Virus record (IMG/VR): IMGVR_UViG_3300005518_000025 | Span: 1 to 42,190 of that record | DNA length: 42,190 bases | Strand: one strand, 5' to 3' | Source of the DNA: a virus | Shown here: positions 6,644-13,926 of the stretch, piece by piece | How positions within the stretch are numbered: the stretch's first letter is position 1 | Layout: each line of letters opens with the position of its first letter | Made by a program: the position numbers and the translations under genes | The notes under the pieces: generated by a model | Databases searched by the model: none | The model's input: the letters and a program-made list of their open reading frames with translations, nothing else | Told to the model about the DNA's origin: nothing

Positions 6644-7214
6644 CAAGGAACACCTCCAGGTCTGGCAGACTGCTTGGGGTCCAGACATAACATTCTATGC
6701 CCGCAATCTCCCGGAACGCCGCCAGCCACTGCGCTTGCGCGGCGCTGACCTTCCCCCGCCGACTCTTGAGTTCCGCGACAATCAGCCGGGCCGGGCGCCA
6801 GGGCGAGGCCGCACGCAACAAGATGACATCCGGGAAACCGGGCGCACTCCGGCGGGCATCGAAGGTGTGGTAAAACAGGTACTGATGGGCACGGGCGAGC
6901 TTCTCGACCTGGGCCAGCAACTGCTTCTCGGGGGCCGCGCGCGCCGCCGCGGCGGCCTGCACGCTGGTGGGAAAGCTGCTCCGCACGCGCGCCGCCGCCA
7001 GCAGCGCCGCACACCGGGGGCAATACTGCTGCGTCGGGAGGTAGGGCGTGCCGTCCTTGGGGCAACTGCAATGGCGGCTCATACGCGTCGATACCCCTTT
7101 TTCCCGCCCCACCGGGCAAAATAAGCCACGTTCTCTCCAAACAGGACCTGCAACACGAGCGGCAGGGGTCGACGCAAATTGAGCCGATCCCTGCACGCAA
7201 AAACGGCACATCAT
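6636..7214 (-). CDS. VRR-NUC family nuclease
   Basis: 192 residues from the ATG that overlaps the recT stop (ATGA). The C-terminal 100 residues are a canonical VRR-NUC domain of the PD-(D/E)XK superfamily: FYHTFDARRSAPGFPDVILLR, then LIVAELKSRRGKVSAAQAQWL, then GIECYVWTPSSLPDLEVFL. Asp of FPD and Glu-x-Lys of ELK are the metal ligands. A CxxC...CPRC zinc ribbon precedes it. An internal ATG at 7082 with AAAGGGG upstream gives a tidier 148-residue protein; the 44 extra residues look non-conserved. It probably trims or resolves recombination structures alongside RecT and the DEDD exonuclease. Confidence 0.8.
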   Translation of the reverse strand: MMCRFCVQGSAQFASTPAARVAGPVWRERGLFCPVGREKGVSTRMSRHCSCPKDGTPYLPTQQYCPRCAALLAAARVRSSFPTSVQAAAAARAAPEKQLLAQVEKLARAHQYLFYHTFDARRSAPGFPDVILLRAASPWRPARLIVAELKSRRGKVSAAQAQWLAAFREIAGIECYVWTPSSLPDLEVFLDE

Positions 7215-8266
7215 TCAAACTGCAAGGGATCGTCTTCTTCCCCGACGGGCTCGGGCGGTTCCATGGTCGGCGGCGCGGCACCCCCCGTCGTCTGCAATTG
7301 CTCCAGCAGATAGCTCAAATGCCCCGGCGAGAGTTGCCCGGCTTTGCTCTGCCACCACCGGGCCCGCTCCGCGTCGCCCACGCCCTGCGCCGCCAGGAGG
7401 GCGTCAATCTCGCTCTGGAGGTGGGCAATGGCAGGCTCGACGATCTCGGCAGGGCTCGCGGCCACCGCGGGCTCTCTCGGGCGCACCGGCGGCGCCTGCG
7501 TGGGCGTCGAGCCGCGCGGGTCGGGGCTGAAGGCGTCCTCCAGGTTTTTGAGATGCCGTTCCACCGGGATATCCTCGCGCTGCCGGGCGTCATCGTCCAG
7601 GAGGAGTTGCTGCAGCTGCGGGGTCAACCGCGCGTACTTGGCGACGTTTTTCAGGGCCGTCTTGCGCCACATCTCCTGCGGATCACTCACCCACGGGCCG
7701 TGATCGTGTGCCGGGGCTTTGTCGCGCACCCGGTTGAGGTCGACTTCGGGCATATAGTGCACCAACGGATGCGTGTTGCCCCGGACCAGGATGAAGCCGT
7801 AGGCGCCCTCGGGCCGACCACGGGCCCCTCTGGGCGGTTTGTGGATGAGCGCCTGCGGGCGACCATAATCGAGATCGAACACATCGTGCTGGTAGACCAC
7901 TTCGGCAAAGGCTTGCTCGACCATGCCGGTGCGATAGAGCCCTCGGATGACCCCAAAATAATTGGCCACGAAGGTGGCACGCCGCTGGCCTTTGTCTTTC
8001 TCCCGAAAGGGGAGCAGGTGACAATCCCGCCCGGGCAGCATGCCCTGCATCGCCGCCTGCACAATCGCCTCGCGTAAGGAGGGCACCGAGCACTCCGCGA
8101 GTTGGGGCCGTCCGGTGAGTTCGAGCCACAGCGCGGCGCGGAAGTGGTCCAGGGCGATATCGGGGGGCAACAGCGTCGTACAGTCGGGGAGCAGCGTCTG
8201 CACCAGAGCCAGGACGGGGGCCGGGAGCAGGTCGGCCTTTTTGCGCACGGGTTGCAGGTCAGGCAT
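7211..8266 (-). CDS. recT: RecT-family single-strand annealing protein
   Basis: 351 residues; AAGGAG is 9 bases upstream. The core matches RecT: LREAIVQAAMQGMLPGRDCHLLPF, then YFGVIRGLYRTG, AFAEVVYQHDVFDLDYG, the AYGFILVRG strand, YMPEVDLNRVRDKAP, and PQEMWRKTALKNVAKYARLTP. The last 120 residues are a Pro/Glu-rich linker and helices ending in an acidic tail (EEDDPLQFE), as in single-strand-binding proteins. It anneals single strands during phage recombination and replication. Neighbouring nuclease genes (VRR-NUC, DEDD exonuclease) supply the resection partner. No separate SSB was seen, so the acidic tail is notable. Confidence 0.88.
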   Translation of the reverse strand: MPDLQPVRKKADLLPAPVLALVQTLLPDCTTLLPPDIALDHFRAALWLELTGRPQLAECSVPSLREAIVQAAMQGMLPGRDCHLLPFREKDKGQRRATFVANYFGVIRGLYRTGMVEQAFAEVVYQHDVFDLDYGRPQALIHKPPRGARGRPEGAYGFILVRGNTHPLVHYMPEVDLNRVRDKAPAHDHGPWVSDPQEMWRKTALKNVAKYARLTPQLQQLLLDDDARQREDIPVERHLKNLEDAFSPDPRGSTPTQAPPVRPREPAVAASPAEIVEPAIAHLQSEIDALLAAQGVGDAERARWWQSKAGQLSPGHLSYLLEQLQTTGGAAPPTMEPPEPVGEEDDPLQFE

Positions 8267-8268
8267 CG

Positions 8269-8496
8269 TCAGGTCTCCTTGGGGTGAGGGGGTGATATCG
8301 GGTGGAGATAGGCCTCCACCCAGGCAATGGGGATGTAATAGAGGCCGGTCGGCGTTTGCACGGCCGGGACCTGCCCTTTTTTCACCCAGCGGCGCAGATT
8401 CTGGATCGGCACCCGCATCTGGCGTGCGGCGTCACTGAGACGCACATAGTGGGCCGGGTGAATGTCGAGTAGCGAGAATGATGTATCCATACACAA
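8269..8496 (-). CDS. Excisionase/MerR-like helix-turn-helix protein
   Basis: 75 residues. YVRLSDAARQMRVPIQNLRRWVKKGQVPAVQTPTGLYYIPIAWVEAYL is a typical winged HTH of the phage excisionase/AlpA type: recognition helix PIQNLRRWVKKG, wing around VQTPTGLYYIP. A start at 8490 (second Met) is equally possible. It precedes recT by two bases plus a ribosome site. It probably regulates this operon or assists recombination as a DNA-bending factor; no integrase is present for it to serve as a true excisionase. Confidence 0.7.
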   Translation of the reverse strand: MCMDTSFSLLDIHPAHYVRLSDAARQMRVPIQNLRRWVKKGQVPAVQTPTGLYYIPIAWVEAYLHPISPPHPKET

Positions 8497-8522
8497 AGCG
8501 TATCATGGCCTATGCTTCGCTG

Positions 8523-9239
8523 TCAAGCGGTGCTCGGTAGGATCGGCCGCGGCAACTGGATCGGCTGGCCATCCCCCCGGAGCACTTGGCCCGTCTCCCA
8601 CACCAACTCAAACAGTTTGCGGGTGCGCCACACGTCAGTGAGGCAATAGGTCACCACCTCGGCGACGCGCCCCTGCGCCCACCGGCGTGGGGCGTCAGCG
8701 CCGTCCATCGCCGTGGCCCCGAACCCGTTCGCCTGGCTGAGCGCGTCCAGGGAGTTGAGGCCGCGCTCAAACTTGCGCTCCGGATCGACCTGCCAGATGG
8801 CGGCCAGGAGATCATAGGAGGCGTCCCAGAGGGTCTGCCAGGGTTGTGTCAACCGACTGAGGATCCCCTGGTCATCAGCGAGGTCCATCTGGGTACTATA
8901 GACCGCCGCCATGAGCGGACCATCGAACTGGCGTCCATTGAAACTGACGATGAGCGGCTGGTCGTGGAGCAGGGCGAGGAGCGTCGCTTCGAGCGTGTGC
9001 GGCTCAAAAAACTGAGTGTGGTCGGTGGCATAGTGATACAGGCAGCCGATGCTCAGTCCTAAGGCCGCGTGGTCGTCCCAGCCGATGGCCTCGTACACGC
9101 GGCCATCATCGAGACACTGATAGCGCTGTTGCTGCTGGTAGCCGTGCGCCTCTTTGGGCAGGCCACAATGGCGGCAATCCTGGGCGCTGTGGAGGGTCTC
9201 ACAGTCGAGGACCACAATATGCTGGCCCTGCAGCGTCAT
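8523..9239 (-). CDS. DEDD-family 3'-5' exonuclease with inserted zinc motif
   Basis: 238 residues; AAGGAG lies 7 bases upstream. Exo I motif is IVVLDCET (residues 8-15), Exo II is LIVSFNGRQFDGPLM, Exo III is VTYCLTDVWRTRKL (Tyr-x3-Asp, the DEDDy pattern). A short insert CRHCGLPKEAHGY....YQC directly after motif I looks like a zinc knuckle, a feature seen in phage RNase H-like exonucleases. The role is probably end processing or proofreading-type degradation with RecT. Its ATG overlaps the stop of the gene upstream (ATGA). Confidence 0.78.
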   Translation of the reverse strand: MTLQGQHIVVLDCETLHSAQDCRHCGLPKEAHGYQQQQRYQCLDDGRVYEAIGWDDHAALGLSIGCLYHYATDHTQFFEPHTLEATLLALLHDQPLIVSFNGRQFDGPLMAAVYSTQMDLADDQGILSRLTQPWQTLWDASYDLLAAIWQVDPERKFERGLNSLDALSQANGFGATAMDGADAPRRWAQGRVAEVVTYCLTDVWRTRKLFELVWETGQVLRGDGQPIQLPRPILPSTA

Positions 9240-9436
9240 ACGGGATCTCCTTGGCAGTGGTGCGGCAACCCCAACACGGGAGAGACCGGCGCCGCCAGCT
9301 CGCGCCAGTACGGCGCCTGGCCTGGCATGGCCGCCACCCACTCGCGGATGAGCAGCCAGGCGCCGCAGGTCGGACACGGCGCGGTGGTGGGCAAGAGCGG
9401 GGACAGGGGAAGCGTGGGGGGCTTGCGTTCGGGCAT
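9236..9436 (-). CDS. 66-residue zinc-ribbon protein
   Basis: Start at 9436 has TAGGAG upstream. A Pro-rich N-terminus is followed by CPTCGAWLLIREWVAAMPGQAPYW and HHC near the end, giving a C-x2-C plus H-H-C arrangement that could bind one zinc. Overlaps the exonuclease start (ATGA), so it is coupled to it. Function unknown. Confidence 0.55.
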   Translation of the reverse strand: MPERKPPTLPLSPLLPTTAPCPTCGAWLLIREWVAAMPGQAPYWRELAAPVSPVLGLPHHCQGDPV

Positions 9437-9447
9437 ACACGTCTCTC

Positions 9448-9678
9448 CTAGCGTTGAAATTGTTGGGCGACGAGTGTGACACATCCCGGCAGCGCCTGCC
9501 GCACCCACGCCAGCAGCGGCCCCTGGAGGCGCGCCCGTTCCCCAGGGGTGAGGGGCGTGCGCCTGGCCGGCAGGGCCGTGCACCACGCGCGTTGCGCGGG
9601 GGTCAGCGCGGCGGTGGGATCCAGTGCCATGGCGACCAGGGCGAGTCTCAGGACTGTATCGTGTGCGGCATTGGGCAT
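9448..9678 (-). CDS. 76-residue hypothetical helical protein
   Basis: ATG 9678 has GGAGG 4 bases upstream. The sequence is Ala/Leu-rich and predicted helical (TVLRLALVAMALDPTAALTPAQRAWCTALPARR), with a basic centre. It has no signal peptide or recognisable motif. It lies between the DUF3820-like gene and the zinc-ribbon gene in the same leftward operon. Confidence 0.5.
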   Translation of the reverse strand: MPNAAHDTVLRLALVAMALDPTAALTPAQRAWCTALPARRTPLTPGERARLQGPLLAWVRQALPGCVTLVAQQFQR

Positions 9679-9694
9679 GGCACCTCCGGGCGTC

Positions 9695-10816
9695 TCAGTC
9701 GCTCCATGACGGGCGTGTCCACATGGCGTCGTCAAGGGGCTTGCGGTACAGATCGTCCAGCGCGGCGGTGCGCAAGGGAGACGTGGCTTCAATCTCTGGC
9801 ACCGTGAGCAGCACGATGCCTGACTGCCCGAAAAAGACCCGGACTTGCTCCAGCGTACCACCGGCCCCGGTATACTGCTCAATCACCACAGCCCGGTACG
9901 GGGTCTGGTCCTGCTTCAACGACGTGACGAAACGTAAGACGGCGGGGAAATCATCGCCCAGCGCGGGCTTACATTCCACACTAAACGGCCGACTATAGCC
10001 CTCCCACTGTTCCACAAACGCGAGTGTTTCACTCTGGGAGGCAGAGCTGAAGAACGGTCTGAGGACGTTGACATGGGCTTCATACTGCGTGGCAGCGTCC
10101 TGCCAAGCGCGCTCTCGTGCGTCATGCAGGGCCATGAATCGTTTGTTTCTCTCTTCCCCCCACCTGCGACAATTCGGGCAGGCATTCTCTACACTTATGG
10201 TAGAAGCATAGCCATATACGACAATGCGCCCAATCGAGCAGGGGTTGTTATTCCCCCACAGGCTGTGTGCTCCTCTTGCCTGCCAGGCGCATTGTCGTCT
10301 CACGTCCGTAAAACGTGCATTGATCTCTTCCCACCGGCCTTGTTCATGCTGGATGACCGTCTCGATATGGTTGCCTCTTCTGGCCTGGAGGTCGCTGATA
10401 TCCTTATCGTACGCCCGGCCTAGTGCCGTGCGTATCGTCTGTTCTGCTCGTATGACCTCCCATTGGCCTCGCTCTGGAAGCCGCCACACCACATCGGCGC
10501 CCATGACTTCAAACCGGGGCAAGGCGAACGGCAGAAAGATCGTCTTCTCTGTCACCGTCGCAGGCTCAACTACGGCAAGGATGGCGTGCGAGCACCGTGA
10601 CAGGAAGTCCAGATCCAGAAACCGGAGTTGGAGGCGGTTATGGTCTGGCGTCTCGGCGGGTTCGCCAAAATGATTGACGATCAGCGTGTGGATGTTCGCG
10701 TAGCGTTGCACAAACCAGTGTTGGCCAAGCAGCCACTCACAATAGGCTTGATCGTGTGCGAGCAGCGCGAGCGGCTGGCCTTTGTATTTCCCGAAGGGGA
10801 CGATCTCGTCTGCCAT
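9695..10816 (-). CDS. DUF3820-like N-terminal domain protein, first gene of leftward operon
   Basis: 373 residues. Residues 1-55 (MADEIVPFGKYKGQPLALLAHDQAYCEWLLGQHWF) are the short FGKYKG...D..Y..WL module (DUF3820 / exodeoxyribonuclease X C-terminal type) found in phage recombination proteins. EPAETPDHNRLQLRFLD follows, as in related phage proteins I recall. The rest is a long mixed alpha/beta region with CPNCRRWGEERNKRF (about 220-235) that may bind zinc or nucleic acid. It opens the recombination operon, and AAAGGCGG precedes the ATG. Codon usage is less GC-biased than in the neighbours. No catalytic residues are identified. Confidence 0.62.
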   Translation of the reverse strand: MADEIVPFGKYKGQPLALLAHDQAYCEWLLGQHWFVQRYANIHTLIVNHFGEPAETPDHNRLQLRFLDLDFLSRCSHAILAVVEPATVTEKTIFLPFALPRFEVMGADVVWRLPERGQWEVIRAEQTIRTALGRAYDKDISDLQARRGNHIETVIQHEQGRWEEINARFTDVRRQCAWQARGAHSLWGNNNPCSIGRIVVYGYASTISVENACPNCRRWGEERNKRFMALHDARERAWQDAATQYEAHVNVLRPFFSSASQSETLAFVEQWEGYSRPFSVECKPALGDDFPAVLRFVTSLKQDQTPYRAVVIEQYTGAGGTLEQVRVFFGQSGIVLLTVPEIEATSPLRTAALDDLYRKPLDDAMWTRPSWSD

Positions 10817-10878
10817 CAGTGCCGCCTTTCCTCGTGCGCTCGGGCCCGGGAGCAGTGCTGTGCCGGGAGGGACGTTGC

Positions 10879-10907
10879 TTGCACAAAACCATCTTGCCTG
10901 ATAGACT
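10879..10907 (+). promoter_or_regulatory. Putative sigma70 promoter for the rightward replication genes
   Basis: TTGCAC (10879-10884), a 17-base spacer and TAGACT (10902-10907) lie about 50 bases before the first rightward HTH gene, in the divergent interval with the leftward recombination operon. Moderate match to consensus. No equally good promoter was found for the leftward gene in this interval. Confidence 0.45.
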
Positions 10908-10956
10908 ACACAGGTTGTCCTTAAAAGTCACCAAAAAAATCCCATAGGGGGACATC

Positions 10957-11208
10957 ATGGCTGTCTTAGAAATGCTGGATACGTTACAGGCGCGCTATTT
11001 TGCCGCGAAAGGCGCCCGGTCCGTCCTCGACATTATGGGCGAAGTCGGGGTGAGTCGGCATACCCTGGCGCGCTATGCGCGGGGCGGCTATGTGAGTGTC
11101 AGTGTGCTCCTGGCCATTGAAGAGTGGGTGGTGGCGCAAGAGGGCAAGCCGTCGGAGCGGCACGCGGCGCCCCGGCGGGGCTTGCGCGCGAAGCCGCCAA
11201 CCCCCTAA
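10957..11208 (+). CDS. Small helix-turn-helix regulator (paralogue 1)
   Basis: 83 residues; AGGGGG is 6 bases before the ATG. ARSVLDIMGEVGVSRHTLARYARGGYVSVSVLLAIEEWVVAQE is a compact HTH with recognition helix SRHTLARYARGG. It is clearly paralogous to the protein at 11420: both share the layout LDxMxxLxxRYFxxKGARxVxxIxxExGVxRxTLxRxxxGGxxxxxxxxAIExW. The C-terminal tail is Arg/Pro-rich. Likely a transcriptional regulator of the replication genes. Confidence 0.65.
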   Translation: MAVLEMLDTLQARYFAAKGARSVLDIMGEVGVSRHTLARYARGGYVSVSVLLAIEEWVVAQEGKPSERHAAPRRGLRAKPPTP

Positions 11209-11345
11209 AAAGATCCCAGCGTCCTCCTCCGGCCTGCCTGCCCCAGTGATGCGGCGTTTCCCGCGTCACGTCTGCCTCCCTCGTGGGCTGTGCCTGCCCA
11301 TACCGCTCCCATGCCTAGCCACGCGATTGTTCCCTATTTTTTCAC

Positions 11346-11374
11346 TTGCTTTTTCCCTTGCTGTCCAGTATAGT
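11346..11374 (+). promoter_or_regulatory. Strong sigma70-type promoter before HTH paralogue 2 and primase
   Basis: TTGCTT (11346-11351), 17-base spacer, TATAGT (11369-11374). It sits about 45 bases before the ATG at 11420 in an AT-rich island. The 210-base stretch 11209-11419 holds no gene, only this promoter and its operator. Confidence 0.65.
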
Positions 11375-11403
11375 GCACTTTATGTCCAAAATGAGCGCAC
11401 TAT
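11370..11403. promoter_or_regulatory. Inverted repeat (candidate operator) over the -10 box
   Basis: ATAGTGC (11370-11376) and GCACTAT (11397-11403) are exact inverted arms 20 bases apart. The first overlaps the -10 element and the second the probable 5' UTR, so a dimer bound here would block transcription. The adjacent HTH proteins or the XRE repressor are candidate binders. Confidence 0.45.
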
Positions 11404-11419
11404 GAAGAGGGGAATCGCT

Positions 11420-11659
11420 ATGCTGGTCCTCGACGCCATGACTGAGTTACGCCGCCGGTATTTTATCTGCAAAGGGGCGCGGCATGTGGTGGAGATTGCC
11501 CCCGAAATTGGGGTCACCCGCAAAACCCTGTCGCGCTTTGGCCATGGCGGATTCCTCCGCGAGCACGCCACCGTGGCCATTGAAGCCTGGCTAGAGCAGG
11601 AAGAGGGGAAGCACGCGGCAGCCACACGGGAAAGGACGCGCCATGGAGACGCTTGCTGA
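11420..11659 (+). CDS. Small helix-turn-helix regulator (paralogue 2)
   Basis: 79 residues from the ATG at 11420, chosen for AGAGGGG 7 bases upstream (an ATG at 11402 is in frame). ARHVVEIAPEIGVTRKTLSRFGHGGFLREHATVAIEAWLEQEEG matches the HTH of the protein at 10957 position for position. The 3' end overlaps the primase gene by 17 bases, so it is coupled to replication. Probably a DNA-binding regulator arising from tandem duplication; the two have diverged to low identity outside the core. Confidence 0.62.
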   Translation: MLVLDAMTELRRRYFICKGARHVVEIAPEIGVTRKTLSRFGHGGFLREHATVAIEAWLEQEEGKHAAATRERTRHGDAC

Positions 11660-13430
11660 GCTGGCGCAACGCTGTGAGGGCGCGCATCACGACAAGGGGG
11701 GCTGGCGCGCCAAGTGCCCGGTGCATCAGGGCAGTTCGGATACGTCGTTGCATCTGTGGGAGGAGCACGGGGAGATCCGCGTGCACTGTTTTGCCGGGTG
11801 CCTCGGCACCACCGTCATGGAGCATCTGGGCCTGGCCCGCGCCCCCCGCCGCGCCCGCTATGACGCCCTCTACACCTATCATGATCTCCAGGGCTATCCG
11901 CGCTTTCAAGTCGTCCGGGTGCAGCATCCCACGCGCGGCAAAACGTTTTTCCAACGCCGTCCGCATCCCACCGAGCCGGGGCAGTGGCTGAACGATCTGA
12001 AGGGCGTCTCCCTGGTGCTCTATCGCCTGCCGGAACTGGCGCCCGCGATTGCGGGGGGCCTGCCCATTTATCTCGTGGAGGGGGAAAAAGATGTCGAGAC
12101 GCTGCGCGCCGCGGGCCTCGTGGCAACGTGTAATCCGATGGGGGCCGAGAAATGGCAGGACAGTTATAGTGAGACCCTGCGCGGCGCCTCCATTATCCTC
12201 CTGCCCGACAATGACGCCCCAGGGCGCAAGCATGCCGACCTGGTAACTCGGCGCCTCAGTGGCTATGTGCGCAGCTTAGTACGGGTTGACCTCCCAGACT
12301 TGCCTGCCCATGGCGACGTGTCCGACTGGTTGCCGACGCATAGCCTGGAGGCCTTGCAGGCGCTGATCCAGGCCGCCCGTCCGGCGGTTGTCGCCCCCCA
12401 TCTCGTGCTCACCAAACTGGCGAGTGTCGAGCCCGAAGCGGTAACCTATCTGTGGGAGCCCTATGTCCCACGGGGGAAACTGACGTTGCTGGAGGGCGAT
12501 CCCGGCCTGGGCAAAACCTTTCTGATGTTTGCCCTGGCGACCGCTGTGACGCAGGGCTATAGCCTCCCCAGCCAGGACGGGCGCGTGTCCCCGGCCCGCT
12601 ATCCCCCTGGCACGGTGATTTACCTGAGTGCCGAAGATGGTATTGCCGATACGCTGCGCCCCAGGGCCGGGATTCTCGGCGCCGACCTGGAGCGCCTCTA
12701 TGTGCTGGAAGGGTGGACGACCACGGGCGAACTCCTGCCCTGGACGTTTGCCCAACTCACCTTGCTTCGCGAAGCCATTCACGATCTGCAAGCCTCCCTC
12801 GTGGTGATTGATCCGCTGCAAGCCTATCTCGGGGCTGATGTCGATATGCACCGCGCCAATGAAGTGCGCCCGCTGCTGATGCAGCTCGGGCAGGTGGCGG
12901 CGCAAACCCGCTGCGCCATCGTGCCGCTGCGCCACTGGAATAAGCAAGTGGGGGGCAAGTTACTCTATCGCGGCATGGGCTCGATTGACTTTTCCGCTGC
13001 AGCGCGCTCCGTGCTGGTCATTGGCGAAGCGCCCGATGATGAGCGGCTCCGCATTGTCGCGCAAATCAAACATTCCTTTGGTCCCACGGGCCGCTCGATG
13101 GTGTTTTCGCTGGCGGCCGATGGCTTCCACTGGCATGGCGCTTCCGAACTGGACGGCGACAGCCTCACCCGCATGCAGCCGCGCAAACGGGAGCACCAAC
13201 TCAGTAACGCCGCCAAGTGGCTCAAGCAGGCCCTGCAAGACGGGCCGCAACCGCAGACGCTGATCCAGACGGCGGCGGAGGCCGTGGGGATTGCGGAACG
13301 GACCTTGAATCGGGCCAAGGCGATGCTCGGGATTTTATCGTCCAAGTCCCACGGCGATGGCCGCTGGTACTGGCGCTTACCGGATTTTCAGCCGTGGGAT
13401 CGGGAACCGGGCGATGAAGATCCCGACTAA
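11643..13430 (+). CDS. Primase-helicase: zinc finger, TOPRIM and RepA-like RecA-fold ATPase
   Basis: 595 residues. Residues 25-53 (CPVH...HCFAGC) form a CHC2-type zinc finger. Residues 141-200 are a TOPRIM domain with IYLVEGEKD (Glu147) and LLPDNDAPG (Asp189, Asp191). Residues 260-500 are an AAA/RecA-fold helicase of the RepA/DnaB-like type: GDPGLGKT Walker A (285-292), YLSAEDG (327-333), LVVIDPLQAYLG Walker B (386-397), and PLRHWNK as sensor. A winged-helix-like tail ends the protein. It primes and unwinds DNA at the phage origin. The fused layout is common in phages and integrative plasmids. The iteron-like repeats directly downstream fit an origin here. Confidence 0.87.
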   Translation: METLAELAQRCEGAHHDKGGWRAKCPVHQGSSDTSLHLWEEHGEIRVHCFAGCLGTTVMEHLGLARAPRRARYDALYTYHDLQGYPRFQVVRVQHPTRGKTFFQRRPHPTEPGQWLNDLKGVSLVLYRLPELAPAIAGGLPIYLVEGEKDVETLRAAGLVATCNPMGAEKWQDSYSETLRGASIILLPDNDAPGRKHADLVTRRLSGYVRSLVRVDLPDLPAHGDVSDWLPTHSLEALQALIQAARPAVVAPHLVLTKLASVEPEAVTYLWEPYVPRGKLTLLEGDPGLGKTFLMFALATAVTQGYSLPSQDGRVSPARYPPGTVIYLSAEDGIADTLRPRAGILGADLERLYVLEGWTTTGELLPWTFAQLTLLREAIHDLQASLVVIDPLQAYLGADVDMHRANEVRPLLMQLGQVAAQTRCAIVPLRHWNKQVGGKLLYRGMGSIDFSAAARSVLVIGEAPDDERLRIVAQIKHSFGPTGRSMVFSLAADGFHWHGASELDGDSLTRMQPRKREHQLSNAAKWLKQALQDGPQPQTLIQTAAEAVGIAERTLNRAKAMLGILSSKSHGDGRWYWRLPDFQPWDREPGDEDPD

Positions 13431-13437
13431 GACGGGT

Positions 13438-13519
13438 GGCAATGTTAGCAATGTTGACATGGTTGGCAATGTGGCAATGTTGGTAATGTTGCCGAAAAGT
13501 GTGTAGCGTGGCAATGTTG
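13438..13519. repeat. Iteron-like 9-bp direct repeats (candidate replication origin)
   Basis: Near-copies of GGCAATGTT lie at 13438, 13447 (agCAATGTT), 13465, 13473, 13482 (TAATGTT) and 13510; a further degenerate copy lies at 13456. Spacing is 8, 9, 18 or about 28 bases, i.e. close to multiples of 9. They start 8 bases after the primase-helicase stop and are AT-rich compared with the flanks. Direct repeats beside a replication protein are typical of iteron origins. No gene is seen in 13431-13725. Confidence 0.6.
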
Positions 13520-13567
13520 TTTCTATGCAATACTATCAATGACTTTGAATGGTTTTTGGGGGAAGCA

Positions 13568-13607
13568 CGCCAAGAACGCCAACAGTGTGCGACTGGCGTT
13601 CTTGGCG
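13568..13607. repeat. Perfect 14-bp inverted repeat downstream of the iterons
   Basis: CGCCAAGAACGCCA (13568-13581) and TGGCGTTCTTGGCG (13594-13607) flank a 12-base loop. There is no T run after either arm, which argues against a simple terminator. The location, 50 bases from the iteron cluster, suggests a cruciform or origin element, or a convergent transcription barrier between the rightward primase and leftward small-gene operons. Confidence 0.55.
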
Positions 13608-13683
13608 GCTGTTTCTCGATAGGAATAGACCAGTATGCTCTCGGAAAATTGCTTCCAGTCACCCATTTTCTCACGCGCGCGCC

Positions 13684-13702
13684 CGAAGTAATAAGTACTT
13701 CG
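13684..13702. repeat. AT-centred palindrome flanked by alternating CG
   Basis: CGAAGTA (13684-13690), loop ATAAG, TACTTCG (13696-13702), embedded in CGCGCG tracts on both sides (13673-13720). It may be a protein-binding or DNA-melting element of the same candidate origin region. Confidence 0.4.
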
Positions 13703-13725
13703 CGCGACGACGCGCGCGCGAGGCC

Positions 13726-13926
13726 TCACGAGTCACACACCGCAATGACGCGTACCGTGCCGTCCAGTTGCGTCACCGCATAGCCGTGCAGCGGGTAGCG
13801 CGTGTGCACTTGGCGCAGCGCCTGCGCCGCGAGGGCGTGCGCCTGCGCCCGGCTGAGGGGCTGGCCGGCGGCGGCCATGCCCTCCCAGGTGAGCGCCAAG
13901 AAGCGGCGCAGGCGCTCAGGATCCAT
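13726..13926 (-). CDS. 66-residue hypothetical protein
   Basis: ATG 13926 lies inside the end of the SWIM-like gene (11-base overlap) and has AGGAGG 6 bases upstream. The N-terminal 40 residues form amphipathic helices (PERLRRFLALTWEGMAAA, RAQAHALAAQALRQVHTRY), followed by two strands (YAVTQLDGTVRVIAVCDS). It is the last gene of the leftward small-gene operon, next to the candidate origin. Function unknown. Confidence 0.6.
   Translation of the reverse strand: MDPERLRRFLALTWEGMAAAGQPLSRAQAHALAAQALRQVHTRYPLHGYAVTQLDGTVRVIAVCDS

Noticed and set aside
13438-13519. CRISPR-like array
   Set aside because: The units are only 9 bases and contiguous, with no spacers; they fit iterons, not CRISPR repeats.
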